This document shows positions 33,056 to 41,155 of a stretch of 64,000 nt of DNA, piece after piece. The notes beneath the pieces were generated by a model. It had not been told where the DNA came from. It did not search any database and saw only the letters and a list, made by a program, of their open reading frames with translations. Each line of letters opens with the position of its first letter. Positions within the stretch are counted from its first letter, which is position 1. A program made the position numbers and the translations under genes. The DNA comes from DATKDP01 sp035546335. Its GTDB lineage: Bacteria; Acidobacteriota; Thermoanaerobaculia; Gp7-AA8. The stretch is from the NCBI GenBank assembly GCA_035546335.1, contig DATKDP010000129.1, positions 62,001 through 126,000 of the forward strand. Reading direction: 5' to 3'.

Positions 33056-33058
33056 ATC

Positions 33059-33454
33059 ATGTTCGACATCGATACGAGCGGAGTCGCACCCATCTGGAAG
33101 CAGATCGAGGAAGGGATGCGGCGGATGATCAGCCTGGGAGTGCTCAGGCCTGGAGAGGCGGTGCCTTCGGTGCGCGATCTCGCGCGCATGCTGCGCGTGA
33201 ATCCGAACACCGTCGCACGCGCCTACCAGCGCCTCACCGAGGGAGGCGTGTTCGCCGTACGCCGCGGGGAGGGGACGTTCGTCGCGCACGACCCGGTGCA
33301 GATGAAACGGTCGGAACGTCAGGAAGCGCTGCACGACGCTGCGGCTCGCTATGCGCGCACTGCGATGGCTGTCGGAGCATCGCGGGATGAGGCGACAGAG
33401 GCACTGGCTGCGAGCTACCAGCGCGTCGTACGAGAACTGAGGAGGAAGGCATGA
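33059..33454 (+). CDS. GntR-family repressor, YtrA-like
   Basis: 131 residues. Winged helix: APIWKQIEEGMRRMISLGVLRPGEAVPSVRDLARMLRVNPNTVARAYQRLTEGGVFAVRRGEGTFVA, followed by a short helical C-terminal region of about 55 residues, the YtrA arrangement. YtrA proteins repress adjacent ABC transporter operons and often respond to cell-envelope stress. The perfect palindrome over its promoter and the four-base overlap with the ATPase gene make it the local regulator. ATG 33059 is preferred; the in-frame ATG 33014 would place the promoter inside the gene. Confidence 0.9.
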   Translation: MFDIDTSGVAPIWKQIEEGMRRMISLGVLRPGEAVPSVRDLARMLRVNPNTVARAYQRLTEGGVFAVRRGEGTFVAHDPVQMKRSERQEALHDAAARYARTAMAVGASRDEATEALAASYQRVVRELRRKA

Positions 33455-34353
33455 CCAGCGAGTCCACCGTCATTCGGTCGGAAGGTCTCACCGTTCGCTT
33501 CCGGCGCGAGGTCGTGCGGAACGTCACGTTGTCCGTCGATCGAGGAACTGTCTATGCGCTTCTGGGCCGCAATGGGGCGGGCAAGTCGTCGCTCGTCCGC
33601 TGCATTCTCGGGCAGCTCCGGCCCGCGAGCGGACGTGTGCACCTCTTCGGGGATGAGGCCTGGAGCCGGCGCGAGGCGCTGATGAAGCGAGTAGGGGTCG
33701 TACCGGAGGATGCTGACGCGCCTGCGGAAATGACTGTCGATCAGCTCGCCCGGTTCTGCTCGCGTCTCTATCCGAGATGGGAGCAGAGCGGACTGGATGA
33801 GCGACTGGGACGAACGGGAATCGATCCGAAACAGCGGTTCGGGGAACTGTCGAAAGGGCAGAAGAAACAGGTGACGCTGGCACTCGCGCTGGCGAGCGCC
33901 CCGGAGCTGCTGATCCTCGACGACCCGACTCTGGGTCTCGACGTCGTCGCGCGCAAGTCGCTTTTCGAGGAAATAATCGGCGATCTTGCCGATCGCGGAA
34001 CCACGGTGATGATCACGACACACGATCTCTCCGGCATCGAGGCGATTGCCGACAGGGTCGGGATTCTGCAGGAAGGCGCGCTCGTGCTCGACGAGGAGAC
34101 GGAAGCACTGAAATCGAGATTCAGGCGAATCCGATGCGCATCGGAAAGCGCCACGCTTTCCAGCGGCCGGCTCGCGGCAACGCGAGTGCGGCGATGGGGA
34201 AGCGGGATGGAAGCCGTCGTCTCTAACTACGACGAGATCGCGTTTGCTGGCTTGTGCGATGCGGGCACTATCGACGACGCCGAGGTAGTGCCGATGACGC
34301 TGGAGGAGATCTTCATCGCGGTTGCCGGGGAGCCGGAAGGAGCCGAATCATGA
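33451..34353 (+). CDS. ABC transporter ATP-binding protein
   Basis: 300 residues. Walker A LGRNGAGKSS, signature FGELSKGQKKQVTLALALA, Walker B LLILDDPTLGLD and H-loop TTHDLSGIE. The Walker B has DD instead of DE: the usual catalytic Glu is Asp, a conservative change also seen in some YtrB/NatA-type subunits. The C-terminal 80 residues form the accessory domain of this class. Overlaps the regulator and permease genes by four bases each. Partner of the following permease. Confidence 0.9.
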   Translation: MTSESTVIRSEGLTVRFRREVVRNVTLSVDRGTVYALLGRNGAGKSSLVRCILGQLRPASGRVHLFGDEAWSRREALMKRVGVVPEDADAPAEMTVDQLARFCSRLYPRWEQSGLDERLGRTGIDPKQRFGELSKGQKKQVTLALALASAPELLILDDPTLGLDVVARKSLFEEIIGDLADRGTTVMITTHDLSGIEAIADRVGILQEGALVLDEETEALKSRFRRIRCASESATLSSGRLAATRVRRWGSGMEAVVSNYDEIAFAGLCDAGTIDDAEVVPMTLEEIFIAVAGEPEGAES

Positions 34354-36239
34354 ACGCAACATTCGCCGTTGCCGCTCGAGAAGTGCGCGGCCGGGCCAAC
34401 GTGTTCGTCGCCGCAGGGGCCGCCGCGATTCTTCCCTTTTTCGCACCACTCCTTCCCGGCATGAGCTTCTGGGGAGCCGGCGTGTCGATCGGCTTCTTCG
34501 GCGCGATCCTCGGCGCTGCGTTCGCCTTCGGGCTCGCCATCATGCTCGGCGCCTCGACGGTCGGGCGCGATCTGAGCGACGGGCACCTGTCGTTCTATTT
34601 CTCGAAGCCGCTGTCGGTTTCGTCGATCTGGTTCGGAAAAGCGGCCGGGTCTCTCGTGCTCGTCCTCGGTACGTTCGCTCTGATAGGACTCCCCTCGGGC
34701 GCGATGTCTCAGGGCGCATGGCGGACGTTCTGGACACTGGATGTGGGGTCGTTCGCCGGGCTCGTTCTGTGCGGCTCGATCGTTCTGTTTCTTGCGAGCC
34801 ATTCAATCGGTACCATGCTCCGCTCCCGATCGCCGCTGGTCGCGGCCGATCTCGCCCTCGCCCTGCTGACTCTCGGCATCATTCTGCTCATCCTTCGCCG
34901 GCTCATCCTCGGCGATGCGGTGACGCTGATGGTGATCGTCGGTGTCTCGTTGGCCGTGGCGGTTGCCCTGTCGATGGCTCTGGCGCCTGTCTGGCAGCTC
35001 GCTCGAGGGCGCACCGACGCGCGCCGGAGCCACGCCGCACTCTCGGGAGCGCTCTGGGTGATGGTCGCAACCGCATTGCTCCTCGCGGGCCTTTACGTCG
35101 CCTGGCTGACGAGTGCCACACCGCGGGATCTCACGACCCAGGTCGAGTCGGAGTCCGGGAGCAGCGGATGGCTCTTTCTCGCAGGAAAAGTGCGAAGCCA
35201 CGGGGACTACCGCGCCGGGTTCTTCGTTCACCCGGGGGATGGACGATGGGTGAGGTTGAGTGGCCCTCCCAGGGATCTCGCCTTCTCGCGCGACGGCAGC
35301 GTTGCGGCGTGGACGCAGCCGCTACGCGCCTGGTCGCCAGACGCCGGGCACGAGCTCTACGTCTGCCGGCTCGATGCAGGAGAGAGGCCCGTGGGTACGG
35401 GACTGCCGGGGACACGCACCTTCGTGCTCTCCGATGATGGGACGCGAGTCGCGCAGTTCGCGGACGGTCTCCTGACCGTGCACGACATCGGGAGTGCTTC
35501 GATGCTCGCTTCGGCACGCGTCCCGGTGGACGACGCTCGAGTCCAGATGTATTTCCGAAGCGCGGATGTCGTGCGGGTGATCTCATGGCCGGACATCGTT
35601 CAAAACACCCCGCGTGAGGTTCAGGTAGATATTTTCGAGCTCGACGTCACGCGACGTTCATTACGGCAGACGGGAAAGCATCGCATCACAGCCAGGCAAC
35701 TCTCATTCGTCACCACCCGGGACGGGTCGCAGATGCTGGTCAGAGCGTTCGGAGAGAAGGTGCGACTCGTTGTCGTCGATGGAGCCAGCGGGGAAATGCT
35801 CCGGGAGGTGACCGGAGTCTCCGGACCACTGTTCGCGTCGACGATTCTCGACGACGGCACGATCGCCTCGGGAGTGACATCGAGCGAAGGGTCCCGTCTC
35901 GTTCTCTTCCCTCCGCAACGGGACTCGATCGTCGCGATGCGGTTCCCTCCTGACCATACGATCTGGCCGATTGCAGAAGTGGCCCCGGGCAAGCTTCTCC
36001 TCTCGCAGGTTTGGCGCGAAACCAACGGGCTGTCGATCGATTCTGTGGTGGTCGATCTCCAGAATCGGCGAATCGATCGCTCGTTGCGCACTCGCTCCAT
36101 TCCGTACTTTGGCTACTGGAACGCGGATCCCCGAACGCCTCGATTGAGCGCCGAGGCGCTCCCCAGGCTCGACGTAAAGGGCAAACCCGTCGTCTGGAAT
36201 ACAGTGACGGGAGAGGTGAAGCCATTGCCGGGTCGCTAG
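34350..36239 (+). CDS. ABC-2-type permease fused to a soluble beta-propeller-like domain
   Basis: 629 residues. Residues 1-290 contain about seven membrane helices with ASTVGRDLSDGHLSFYFSKPLSVSSIWFGKA, typical of ABC-2 permeases. Residues 300-629 are soluble, with repeated short beta-rich units (GRWVRLSGPPRDLAFSRDGSVAAW, TRTFVLSDDGTRVAQFADG, LSFVTTRDGSQMLVRAF) resembling WD40/TolB-like blades. The extra domain follows the last helix and may be extracytoplasmic, but its side depends on helix count. Coupled to the ATPase by ATGA. Confidence 0.8.
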   Translation: MNATFAVAAREVRGRANVFVAAGAAAILPFFAPLLPGMSFWGAGVSIGFFGAILGAAFAFGLAIMLGASTVGRDLSDGHLSFYFSKPLSVSSIWFGKAAGSLVLVLGTFALIGLPSGAMSQGAWRTFWTLDVGSFAGLVLCGSIVLFLASHSIGTMLRSRSPLVAADLALALLTLGIILLILRRLILGDAVTLMVIVGVSLAVAVALSMALAPVWQLARGRTDARRSHAALSGALWVMVATALLLAGLYVAWLTSATPRDLTTQVESESGSSGWLFLAGKVRSHGDYRAGFFVHPGDGRWVRLSGPPRDLAFSRDGSVAAWTQPLRAWSPDAGHELYVCRLDAGERPVGTGLPGTRTFVLSDDGTRVAQFADGLLTVHDIGSASMLASARVPVDDARVQMYFRSADVVRVISWPDIVQNTPREVQVDIFELDVTRRSLRQTGKHRITARQLSFVTTRDGSQMLVRAFGEKVRLVVVDGASGEMLREVTGVSGPLFASTILDDGTIASGVTSSEGSRLVLFPPQRDSIVAMRFPPDHTIWPIAEVAPGKLLLSQVWRETNGLSIDSVVVDLQNRRIDRSLRTRSIPYFGYWNADPRTPRLSAEALPRLDVKGKPVVWNTVTGEVKPLPGR

Positions 36240-36283
36240 CGATCCTCCTCGTCTATAATCCCGCCGCAGGGAGACCGAGACGC

Positions 36284-36703
36284 ATGCCGACTGAAGTCGA
36301 CGAATCGAGAGATCTGGCGAGAGCGTTCTGGAGCGGAAAAGACGCAATCTGCCCGAAGCATGGCGTGAAGCTCGCGGCGACCTTCACCAAGACGACCTAT
36401 TTCGACCACCTCACCTTCGAGTGCCCGAAAGGGAAGGAGACGATCATCGTTCCGCAGCGACCGCGCCAGGTCGAGTACAACCGCCATCAGATCGAGGGAC
36501 TGGTGGTGTTCCGGCAACAGGGCGACAACATCCTCTGCTATCGCTGCCAGGCGAAGCTCCAGGTTGAGGCGAAGGAGAATCCCGTGACGGGAACCACGGC
36601 GTACACCTTCACGTGTGTCCGATGCTTCTCGTTCGGTACGTGGGAAGGAAAGCCGGAAGAGGCATCGATCGTCGGAGTCTCCGAGCTGCTGGCCAGGAAC
36701 TGA
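36284..36703 (+). CDS. Zinc-ribbon-like protein of unknown function, 139 residues
   Basis: Four Cys-containing motifs, AICPKHG, FECPKGKE, ILCYRCQAK and FTCVRCFSFG, suggest one or two zinc ribbons. The rest is hydrophilic with no signal peptide, so it is likely cytoplasmic. A TATAAT sits at 36254-36259 and GGGAG about 11 bases before ATG 36284, supporting this start and separate transcription from the ABC operon. No family recognised. Confidence 0.65.
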   Translation: MPTEVDESRDLARAFWSGKDAICPKHGVKLAATFTKTTYFDHLTFECPKGKETIIVPQRPRQVEYNRHQIEGLVVFRQQGDNILCYRCQAKLQVEAKENPVTGTTAYTFTCVRCFSFGTWEGKPEEASIVGVSELLARN

Positions 36704-36710
36704 GCCCGAG

Positions 36711-36762
36711 TGGCCGAAGATCGGAATCTTCGGCCACATGGGTGGCTGGACATTCCGATGTC
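36711..36762. repeat. Palindromic repeat, family A locus 1 (possible bidirectional terminator)
   Basis: First hairpin: arms TGGCCGAAGAT and ATCTTCGGCCA with loop CGGA (36711-36736). Then a shortened second hairpin, GACAT-TCCG-ATGTC (36749-36762). It fills the 66-base space between two convergent gene ends, so it could end transcription from both sides. Fuller copies lie at 45846-46003 and 51387-51489. Confidence 0.75.
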
Positions 36763-36769
36763 ACGCCCT

Positions 36770-37912
36770 TCAGCGCCGCGCGGCGGCCTCTACCTGTTCG
36801 AAAACTCGCATGAAGTTTCCGCCGAGAATCTTTTCGACTTCGTTCTCGTGGAACCCCCGCTCGAGCATTCGTCCGGTGAGTCGGGGAAGCGCCGCCGCGT
36901 CTTCGACGCCGGAGGGGAGGAGCGGAACGCCGTCGAAGTCGGATCCGATTCCCACCGTTTCCACTCCGGCGACGGCTGCGATGTGAGCGATGTGATCGAC
37001 GATCGTGTCGATCGTTCCGCGCGGGCACCGGAGCGTCGCGAACCATCTGCAGTAGTCGTCCCAGCTGCGAGTATCGTCCGGCAGCTCCTCGTTCGGCCCG
37101 GGCATCGGCGGCTTGCCGAGGTCCTTCGAGGCAACGACGATCCGCGCCGCGTCGGGATCGATGAATGCGGAAAAGAAGTTGACCATGCAGACTCCACCCA
37201 CTGTTGCCAGATCGCGTAGCATCGCATCCGACATGTTCCGCGGGTGGTTGGCGAGTGCACGACTCGACGAATGCGAGGCGATCGGTGTGACGCGTGAGGT
37301 CTCCAGAACGTGATAGTAGGTCGTGTCGGCCACGTGTGAGATGTCGACGATCATTCCCAGATCGTTCATCGCCGCGACGACCTCGCGCCCGAATCGGGTC
37401 AACCCTCCATGCCTGGGGCCGTCGCCCGACGAGTCGGCCCAGTTGTTCGTGTTCACGTGCGTCAGAGTCATGTAACGGGCGCCGCGGCCGTAGAGGGCGG
37501 AAAGGGTCTCCAGCGAGTCTTCGATCGCATGCCCCCCTTCCACTCCGATCATGAGAGCGACCATGGCGCGCTGCTTCGCCCGGCGGATGTCGTCACTGGT
37601 CCTTCCGAGAAGCAGCTGATCGGGATGGGCTGCCGCCGCCTTCTCGATGACGTCGATCAGCGCATTGGCATAGGCGTGGGCTCCGCGACCCGCATAATAC
37701 GGCGGAACGTAGGCGGCGAAGAACGATGCGGTGATGCCGCTCGACTGCAGCGTGTCGAGATCCACCTGCGCCGCGTGATCGCGATCGGCGATCCCAAGTC
37801 GGGCACGCTTGAGCCGGTACGGGGTGTCGCAATGTCCGTCGACGATGATGGCGCGACGGTGGATGGCTGGAACATCGACGGTCCCTCGGTCAACGGGCGA
37901 AATTGTCGTCAA
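36770..37912 (-). CDS. Membrane dipeptidase, M19 (renal dipeptidase) family
   Basis: 380-residue zinc dipeptidase. IVDGHCDTPYRL carries the first metal ligands (H-x-D), GVEGGHAIEDSLETL the bridging Glu, PIASHSSSRAL and DISHVAD the His ligands, and GIGSDFDGVPLLP the Asp. No signal peptide is visible, so this copy is probably cytoplasmic, unlike the animal enzyme. The role may be dipeptide or D-amino-acid-containing dipeptide turnover. A possible 47-codon frame overlaps its start. Confidence 0.92.
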   Translation of the reverse strand: MTTISPVDRGTVDVPAIHRRAIIVDGHCDTPYRLKRARLGIADRDHAAQVDLDTLQSSGITASFFAAYVPPYYAGRGAHAYANALIDVIEKAAAAHPDQLLLGRTSDDIRRAKQRAMVALMIGVEGGHAIEDSLETLSALYGRGARYMTLTHVNTNNWADSSGDGPRHGGLTRFGREVVAAMNDLGMIVDISHVADTTYYHVLETSRVTPIASHSSSRALANHPRNMSDAMLRDLATVGGVCMVNFFSAFIDPDAARIVVASKDLGKPPMPGPNEELPDDTRSWDDYCRWFATLRCPRGTIDTIVDHIAHIAAVAGVETVGIGSDFDGVPLLPSGVEDAAALPRLTGRMLERGFHENEVEKILGGNFMRVFEQVEAAARR

Positions 37913-38033
37913 GCTGCTCGATTCCTTTCATCAGATGATGAGCATCGTCGAACAGGAGCTCGGCCTTTTGCAACTCTTCTCTTTGAACCCCTCCCGACAG
38001 AACGGCGGCGAGCTGGTGCGTGCGGTCCGACAT
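37890..38033 (-). CDS. Possible 47-residue small protein upstream of the dipeptidase
   Basis: A short frame reads MSDRTHQLAAVLSGGVQREE then LQKAELLFDDAHHLMKGIEQ, ending DDNFAR and TGA. It is hydrophilic and helical with heptad-like Leu spacing. The stop overlaps the dipeptidase ATG by 23 bases, so the two could be co-translated. No Shine-Dalgarno site is seen before ATG 38033 and the frame is open further upstream. Supported only by its protein-like composition and position. Confidence 0.35.
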   Translation of the reverse strand: MSDRTHQLAAVLSGGVQREELQKAELLFDDAHHLMKGIEQLDDNFAR

Positions 38034-38188
38034 CGGCAAGCCGACGGACTGCAAGTTCGATTCCGTGAGGTTCGGCGCGAGCGAGCGTCCGGCGCGAGAA
38101 GTCGTCTCAAGATATAATTCGCGGCCGAATGCGCTCCAGCTCCGACACCACGGGAAACGAGGGCTCCGATTTCGTCCGCCGGCGTTTC

Positions 38189-38418
38189 ATGATCGCCGGG
38201 GAGCTGGTGATTCTTCGAGCCCTCGAGCACGACGATCTGGAGCGCTGTTACCGCTGGAGAAACTGCGCATCCAGGTGTTCGACTACAACGAGCGGGCCAA
38301 GCACGTTCTGGCGGCGAACGGCTTCGTCCAGGAAGGACTCCTCGCTCGCGAGTTCTACCGGGAGGGGAAGTACCATGACCTGGTCGTCCTCTCGGTCTTC
38401 CGGGAGGCTGTGACATGA
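38189..38418 (+). pseudogene. GNAT acetyltransferase remnant with central deletion
   Basis: One frame starts MIAGELVILRALEHDDLERCYRW, the N-terminus of a RimJ/RimL-type GNAT protein. Near 38250 homology shifts to another frame reading LRIQVFDYNERAKHVLAANGF then VQEGLLAREFYREGKYHDL, the C-terminus of the same family. The acetyl-CoA-binding core between them, normally some 80-100 residues, is missing. A TATAAT at 38113-38118 may be the old promoter. Not a functional enzyme. Confidence 0.75.
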
Positions 38419-38495
38419 TTGGGAGTGGGTTTCAGGATGAGGGGGAGAATGCGGTGTCGAGCTCGCGATGACGACGGGTGTATGGAGACGACGAG

Positions 38496-38891
38496 ATGAC
38501 CGAACGGAAGATCCGGGTTCTGATCGCCAAGCCGGGACTCGACGGGCACGACCGGGGCGCGAAAATCGTGGCGCGCGCGCTGCGTGACGCGGGGATGGAA
38601 GTGATCTACACCGGCCTGCGGCAGACTCCCGAGCAGATCGTTGCGGCCGCGGTTCAGGAGGACGTCGACGCGATCGGTCTTTCGATCCTCAGCGGAGCAC
38701 ACAACGTTCTTTTTCCGCAGATCATGCGCCTTCTCAAGGAGGAAGGGGCGGACAATATCGTCGTCTTCGCGGGCGGCATCATTCCCGAACAGGACATTCC
38801 AAAGCTCAAGGCGCTGGGAATCCGGGAGATTTTCCTCCCGGGCACGACGACGACGGCGGCGGTCGAGGCGATTCGGGCAGCAGTCGGGTAG
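38496..38891 (+). CDS. Cobalamin-binding domain protein (methylmalonyl-CoA mutase small-subunit type)
   Basis: 131-residue stand-alone B12-binding domain. RVLIAKPGLDGHDRGAKIVA contains the D-x-H-x-x-G motif whose His ligates cobalt; GLSILSGAHNVL and VVFAGGIIPEQDI complete the Rossmann fold. It corresponds to the C-terminal domain of methylmalonyl-CoA mutase, needing a separate catalytic subunit that is not in this window. ATG 38496 follows GGAG by nine bases. It is six bases upstream of an acyl-CoA carboxyltransferase, linking it to propionate or branched-chain acyl-CoA metabolism. Confidence 0.9.
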   Translation: MTERKIRVLIAKPGLDGHDRGAKIVARALRDAGMEVIYTGLRQTPEQIVAAAVQEDVDAIGLSILSGAHNVLFPQIMRLLKEEGADNIVVFAGGIIPEQDIPKLKALGIREIFLPGTTTTAAVEAIRAAVG

Positions 38892-38897
38892 GGCGCG

Positions 38898-40505
38898 ATG
38901 GAGCAGCTCGAGACACATCTCGACACCCGATCCGATGGGTTCAAGGAGAGCTCGGAGTGGCTCGGCCGACTCGTCGTCGAGCTGCGTGAACGAATCGATG
39001 CGGCACGCCAGGGCGGCGGCGCCAGGTATCTCGAGCGACACCGGGAGCAGGGCAAGCTTCCCGTCCGCGAGCGCATCGATCTTCTTCTCGATCCCGACAC
39101 CCCGTTCCTCGAAACGTCCCACCTGGCGGCCTGGGGCATGTACGACGACGAGGCACCCGGGGCGGGGATCGTCACCGGAGTCGGCCGCGTTCAGAATCGT
39201 GAATGCCTGATCATCGCCAACGACGCCACGGTCAAAGGAGGTACCTACTTCCCGATGACCGTGAAGAAGCACGTCCGCGCTCAGGAGATCGCCGCGGCCA
39301 ACCGGCTGCCGTGCATCTACCTCGTCGATTCCGGAGGCGCCTTTCTTCCGCTCCAGGCCGAAGTCTTCCCGGACAAGGAACATTTCGGCCGCATCTTCTA
39401 CAACCAGGCACGGATGTCGGCGATGGGGATTCCGCAGGTCGCCGCGGTCCTCGGGTCGTGCACGGCGGGGGGCGCCTACGTCCCGGCGATGTCGGACGAG
39501 GCGGTGATCGTCAAAGGGACGGGGACGATCTTCCTGGGCGGACCGCCGCTGGTGAAGGCGGCGACCGGCGAAGAAGTCACGGCTGAGGAGCTGGGAGGGG
39601 CGGATGTCCATACGCGGATCTCGGGTGTAGCCGATTACTTCGCCGACGATGATCGGCACGCCATCGCGATCGTTCGCAACATCGTCGAGAATTTGTCGCA
39701 GGAAAGGAAAGAGCCGCAAACGCGCGTCGATCCCGAAGATCCGCTCTACGATCCGAAGGAGCTGTACGGCGTGATCCCGCGGGACATCAGAAAGTCCTAC
39801 GACGTCCGTGAAGTGATCGCGAGAGTCGTCGATGGGTCGCGCTTCCAGGAGTTCAAGGAGCGCTACGCGCCGACGATCGTGACCGGCTTCGCTCGCATCT
39901 TCGGCTATCGCGTCGGCATTCTGGCGAACAACGGGGTTCTGTTCAGCGAGTCCGCACTGAAGGCGACGCATTTCATCGAGCTTTGCAACGAGCGCGCGAT
40001 TCCGCTGATCTTTCTTCAGAACATCACCGGCTTCATGGTGGGGAAGCAGTACGAGCGGGGAGGGATCGCGAAGGATGGGGCGAAGATGGTCCACGCCGTC
40101 GCCAGCTCGGTCGTGCCGAAGTTCACGGTGATCATCGGAGGATCCTTCGGCGCCGGAAATTACGGCATGTGCGGCCGCGCCTACGACCCGCGCTTCCTCT
40201 GGATGTGGCCGAACGCACGAATCAGCGTCATGGGGGGTGAACAGGCCGCGGGGGTTCTGACGACGGTGAAGCGCGATCAGCTCGCACGGGGCGGAGAGGA
40301 GCTGTCGGCCGAAGAAGAGGAGAAGATCGCACGTCCGGTTCTCGAAAAGTACGAGACCGAGGGAAGCCCCTACTACAGCACCGCGCGCCTGTGGGACGAC
40401 GGCATCATCGATCCGGCGGAGACGCGGACGGTCCTGGGGCTTGCGATCTCGATCGCCTGCAACGCACCGATTCCTCCACCGAAATTCGGAGTCTTCCGGA
40501 TGTGA
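38898..40505 (+). CDS. Acyl-CoA carboxylase carboxyltransferase subunit (methylcrotonyl-CoA carboxylase beta type)
   Basis: 535 residues, two crotonase-like halves. NDATVKGGTYFPMTVKKHVRAQEIA and CIYLVDSGGAFLPLQAEVFPDKEHFGRIFYNQARMS are typical of methylcrotonyl-CoA carboxylase beta subunits; GGSFGAGNYGMCGRAYDPRFLWMWPNARISVMGG is the C-terminal acyl-CoA site. It transfers carboxyl groups from biotin to an acyl-CoA in leucine degradation or a related pathway. The biotin-carboxylase subunit is not nearby. Its stop overlaps the next GTG by four bases. Methylcrotonyl versus geranyl-type specificity is inferred. Confidence 0.9.
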   Translation: MEQLETHLDTRSDGFKESSEWLGRLVVELRERIDAARQGGGARYLERHREQGKLPVRERIDLLLDPDTPFLETSHLAAWGMYDDEAPGAGIVTGVGRVQNRECLIIANDATVKGGTYFPMTVKKHVRAQEIAAANRLPCIYLVDSGGAFLPLQAEVFPDKEHFGRIFYNQARMSAMGIPQVAAVLGSCTAGGAYVPAMSDEAVIVKGTGTIFLGGPPLVKAATGEEVTAEELGGADVHTRISGVADYFADDDRHAIAIVRNIVENLSQERKEPQTRVDPEDPLYDPKELYGVIPRDIRKSYDVREVIARVVDGSRFQEFKERYAPTIVTGFARIFGYRVGILANNGVLFSESALKATHFIELCNERAIPLIFLQNITGFMVGKQYERGGIAKDGAKMVHAVASSVVPKFTVIIGGSFGAGNYGMCGRAYDPRFLWMWPNARISVMGGEQAAGVLTTVKRDQLARGGEELSAEEEEKIARPVLEKYETEGSPYYSTARLWDDGIIDPAETRTVLGLAISIACNAPIPPPKFGVFRM

Positions 40506-41155
40506 GTGAGCCGACGCCCCACACCTGGTTCGTGTTCGATCTGGGCAACGTTCTGATCCGCCTCGCCTACGAGCGGGTCGTCGCCGCCATCTGCGCGCAG
40601 GCGAGTCTCGGTCGGGATGATCTCGTCGAGCTGCTGGAGCGGGCCGGCGGCTATCGCGATCTCGAGCGCGGGATCGTCACCTTCGAGGAGTTTCACCGAT
40701 TCCTATGCGATTCGGCCGGATTCCAGGGGAATGTTCTGACGTTGCGCAGAATCTGGACCGACTTCTTCGCCGGCCCTGTGGAGGGCATCGAAGACGTGCT
40801 CGAGCGTGTGCGGGCTCGTCATCGAGTAGCGTTTCTGTCGAACTCCAACGAGGTGCACGCGGAGGTGATCCCGAAGCTGTTCGCCTTTCTCTTTGAACGT
40901 GGCGACGTCTTCATCTTCTCGCACGAGCAGAAAACGGCAAAGCCCGACCTGTTGATCTATCAGAAGATGCTGCAGTTGTTGGGAGTGAAGGCCGAAGAGA
41001 TCGTCTACGTCGATGATCTCCAGGAGAACGTCATCGCCGCACGCGAGCTCGGGATCAGCGCGTTTCGCTTTCGCGGCTCGGCGGATCTGCTGCGCTCTCT
41101 GGAGGAGCACGGGATCCTGCCGTCCCACGACCTGCCGACAGCGTCTCCCGCATGA
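40502..41155 (+). CDS. HAD-superfamily hydrolase
   Basis: 217-residue HAD phosphatase. WFVFDLGNVLIRL is motif I, with Asn at the second Asp position (D-L-G-N), typical of the YihX/epoxide-hydrolase-N branch. VAFLSNSNEVH is motif II, EQKTAKPDLLIYQKML motif III, and IVYVDDLQENVIAARELG motif IV. Substrate unknown, probably a sugar phosphate. GTG 40502 overlaps the upstream stop. Its last 101 bases overlap the 3' end of the convergent zinc-ribbon membrane gene. Confidence 0.87.
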   Translation: MSEPTPHTWFVFDLGNVLIRLAYERVVAAICAQASLGRDDLVELLERAGGYRDLERGIVTFEEFHRFLCDSAGFQGNVLTLRRIWTDFFAGPVEGIEDVLERVRARHRVAFLSNSNEVHAEVIPKLFAFLFERGDVFIFSHEQKTAKPDLLIYQKMLQLLGVKAEEIVYVDDLQENVIAARELGISAFRFRGSADLLRSLEEHGILPSHDLPTASPA

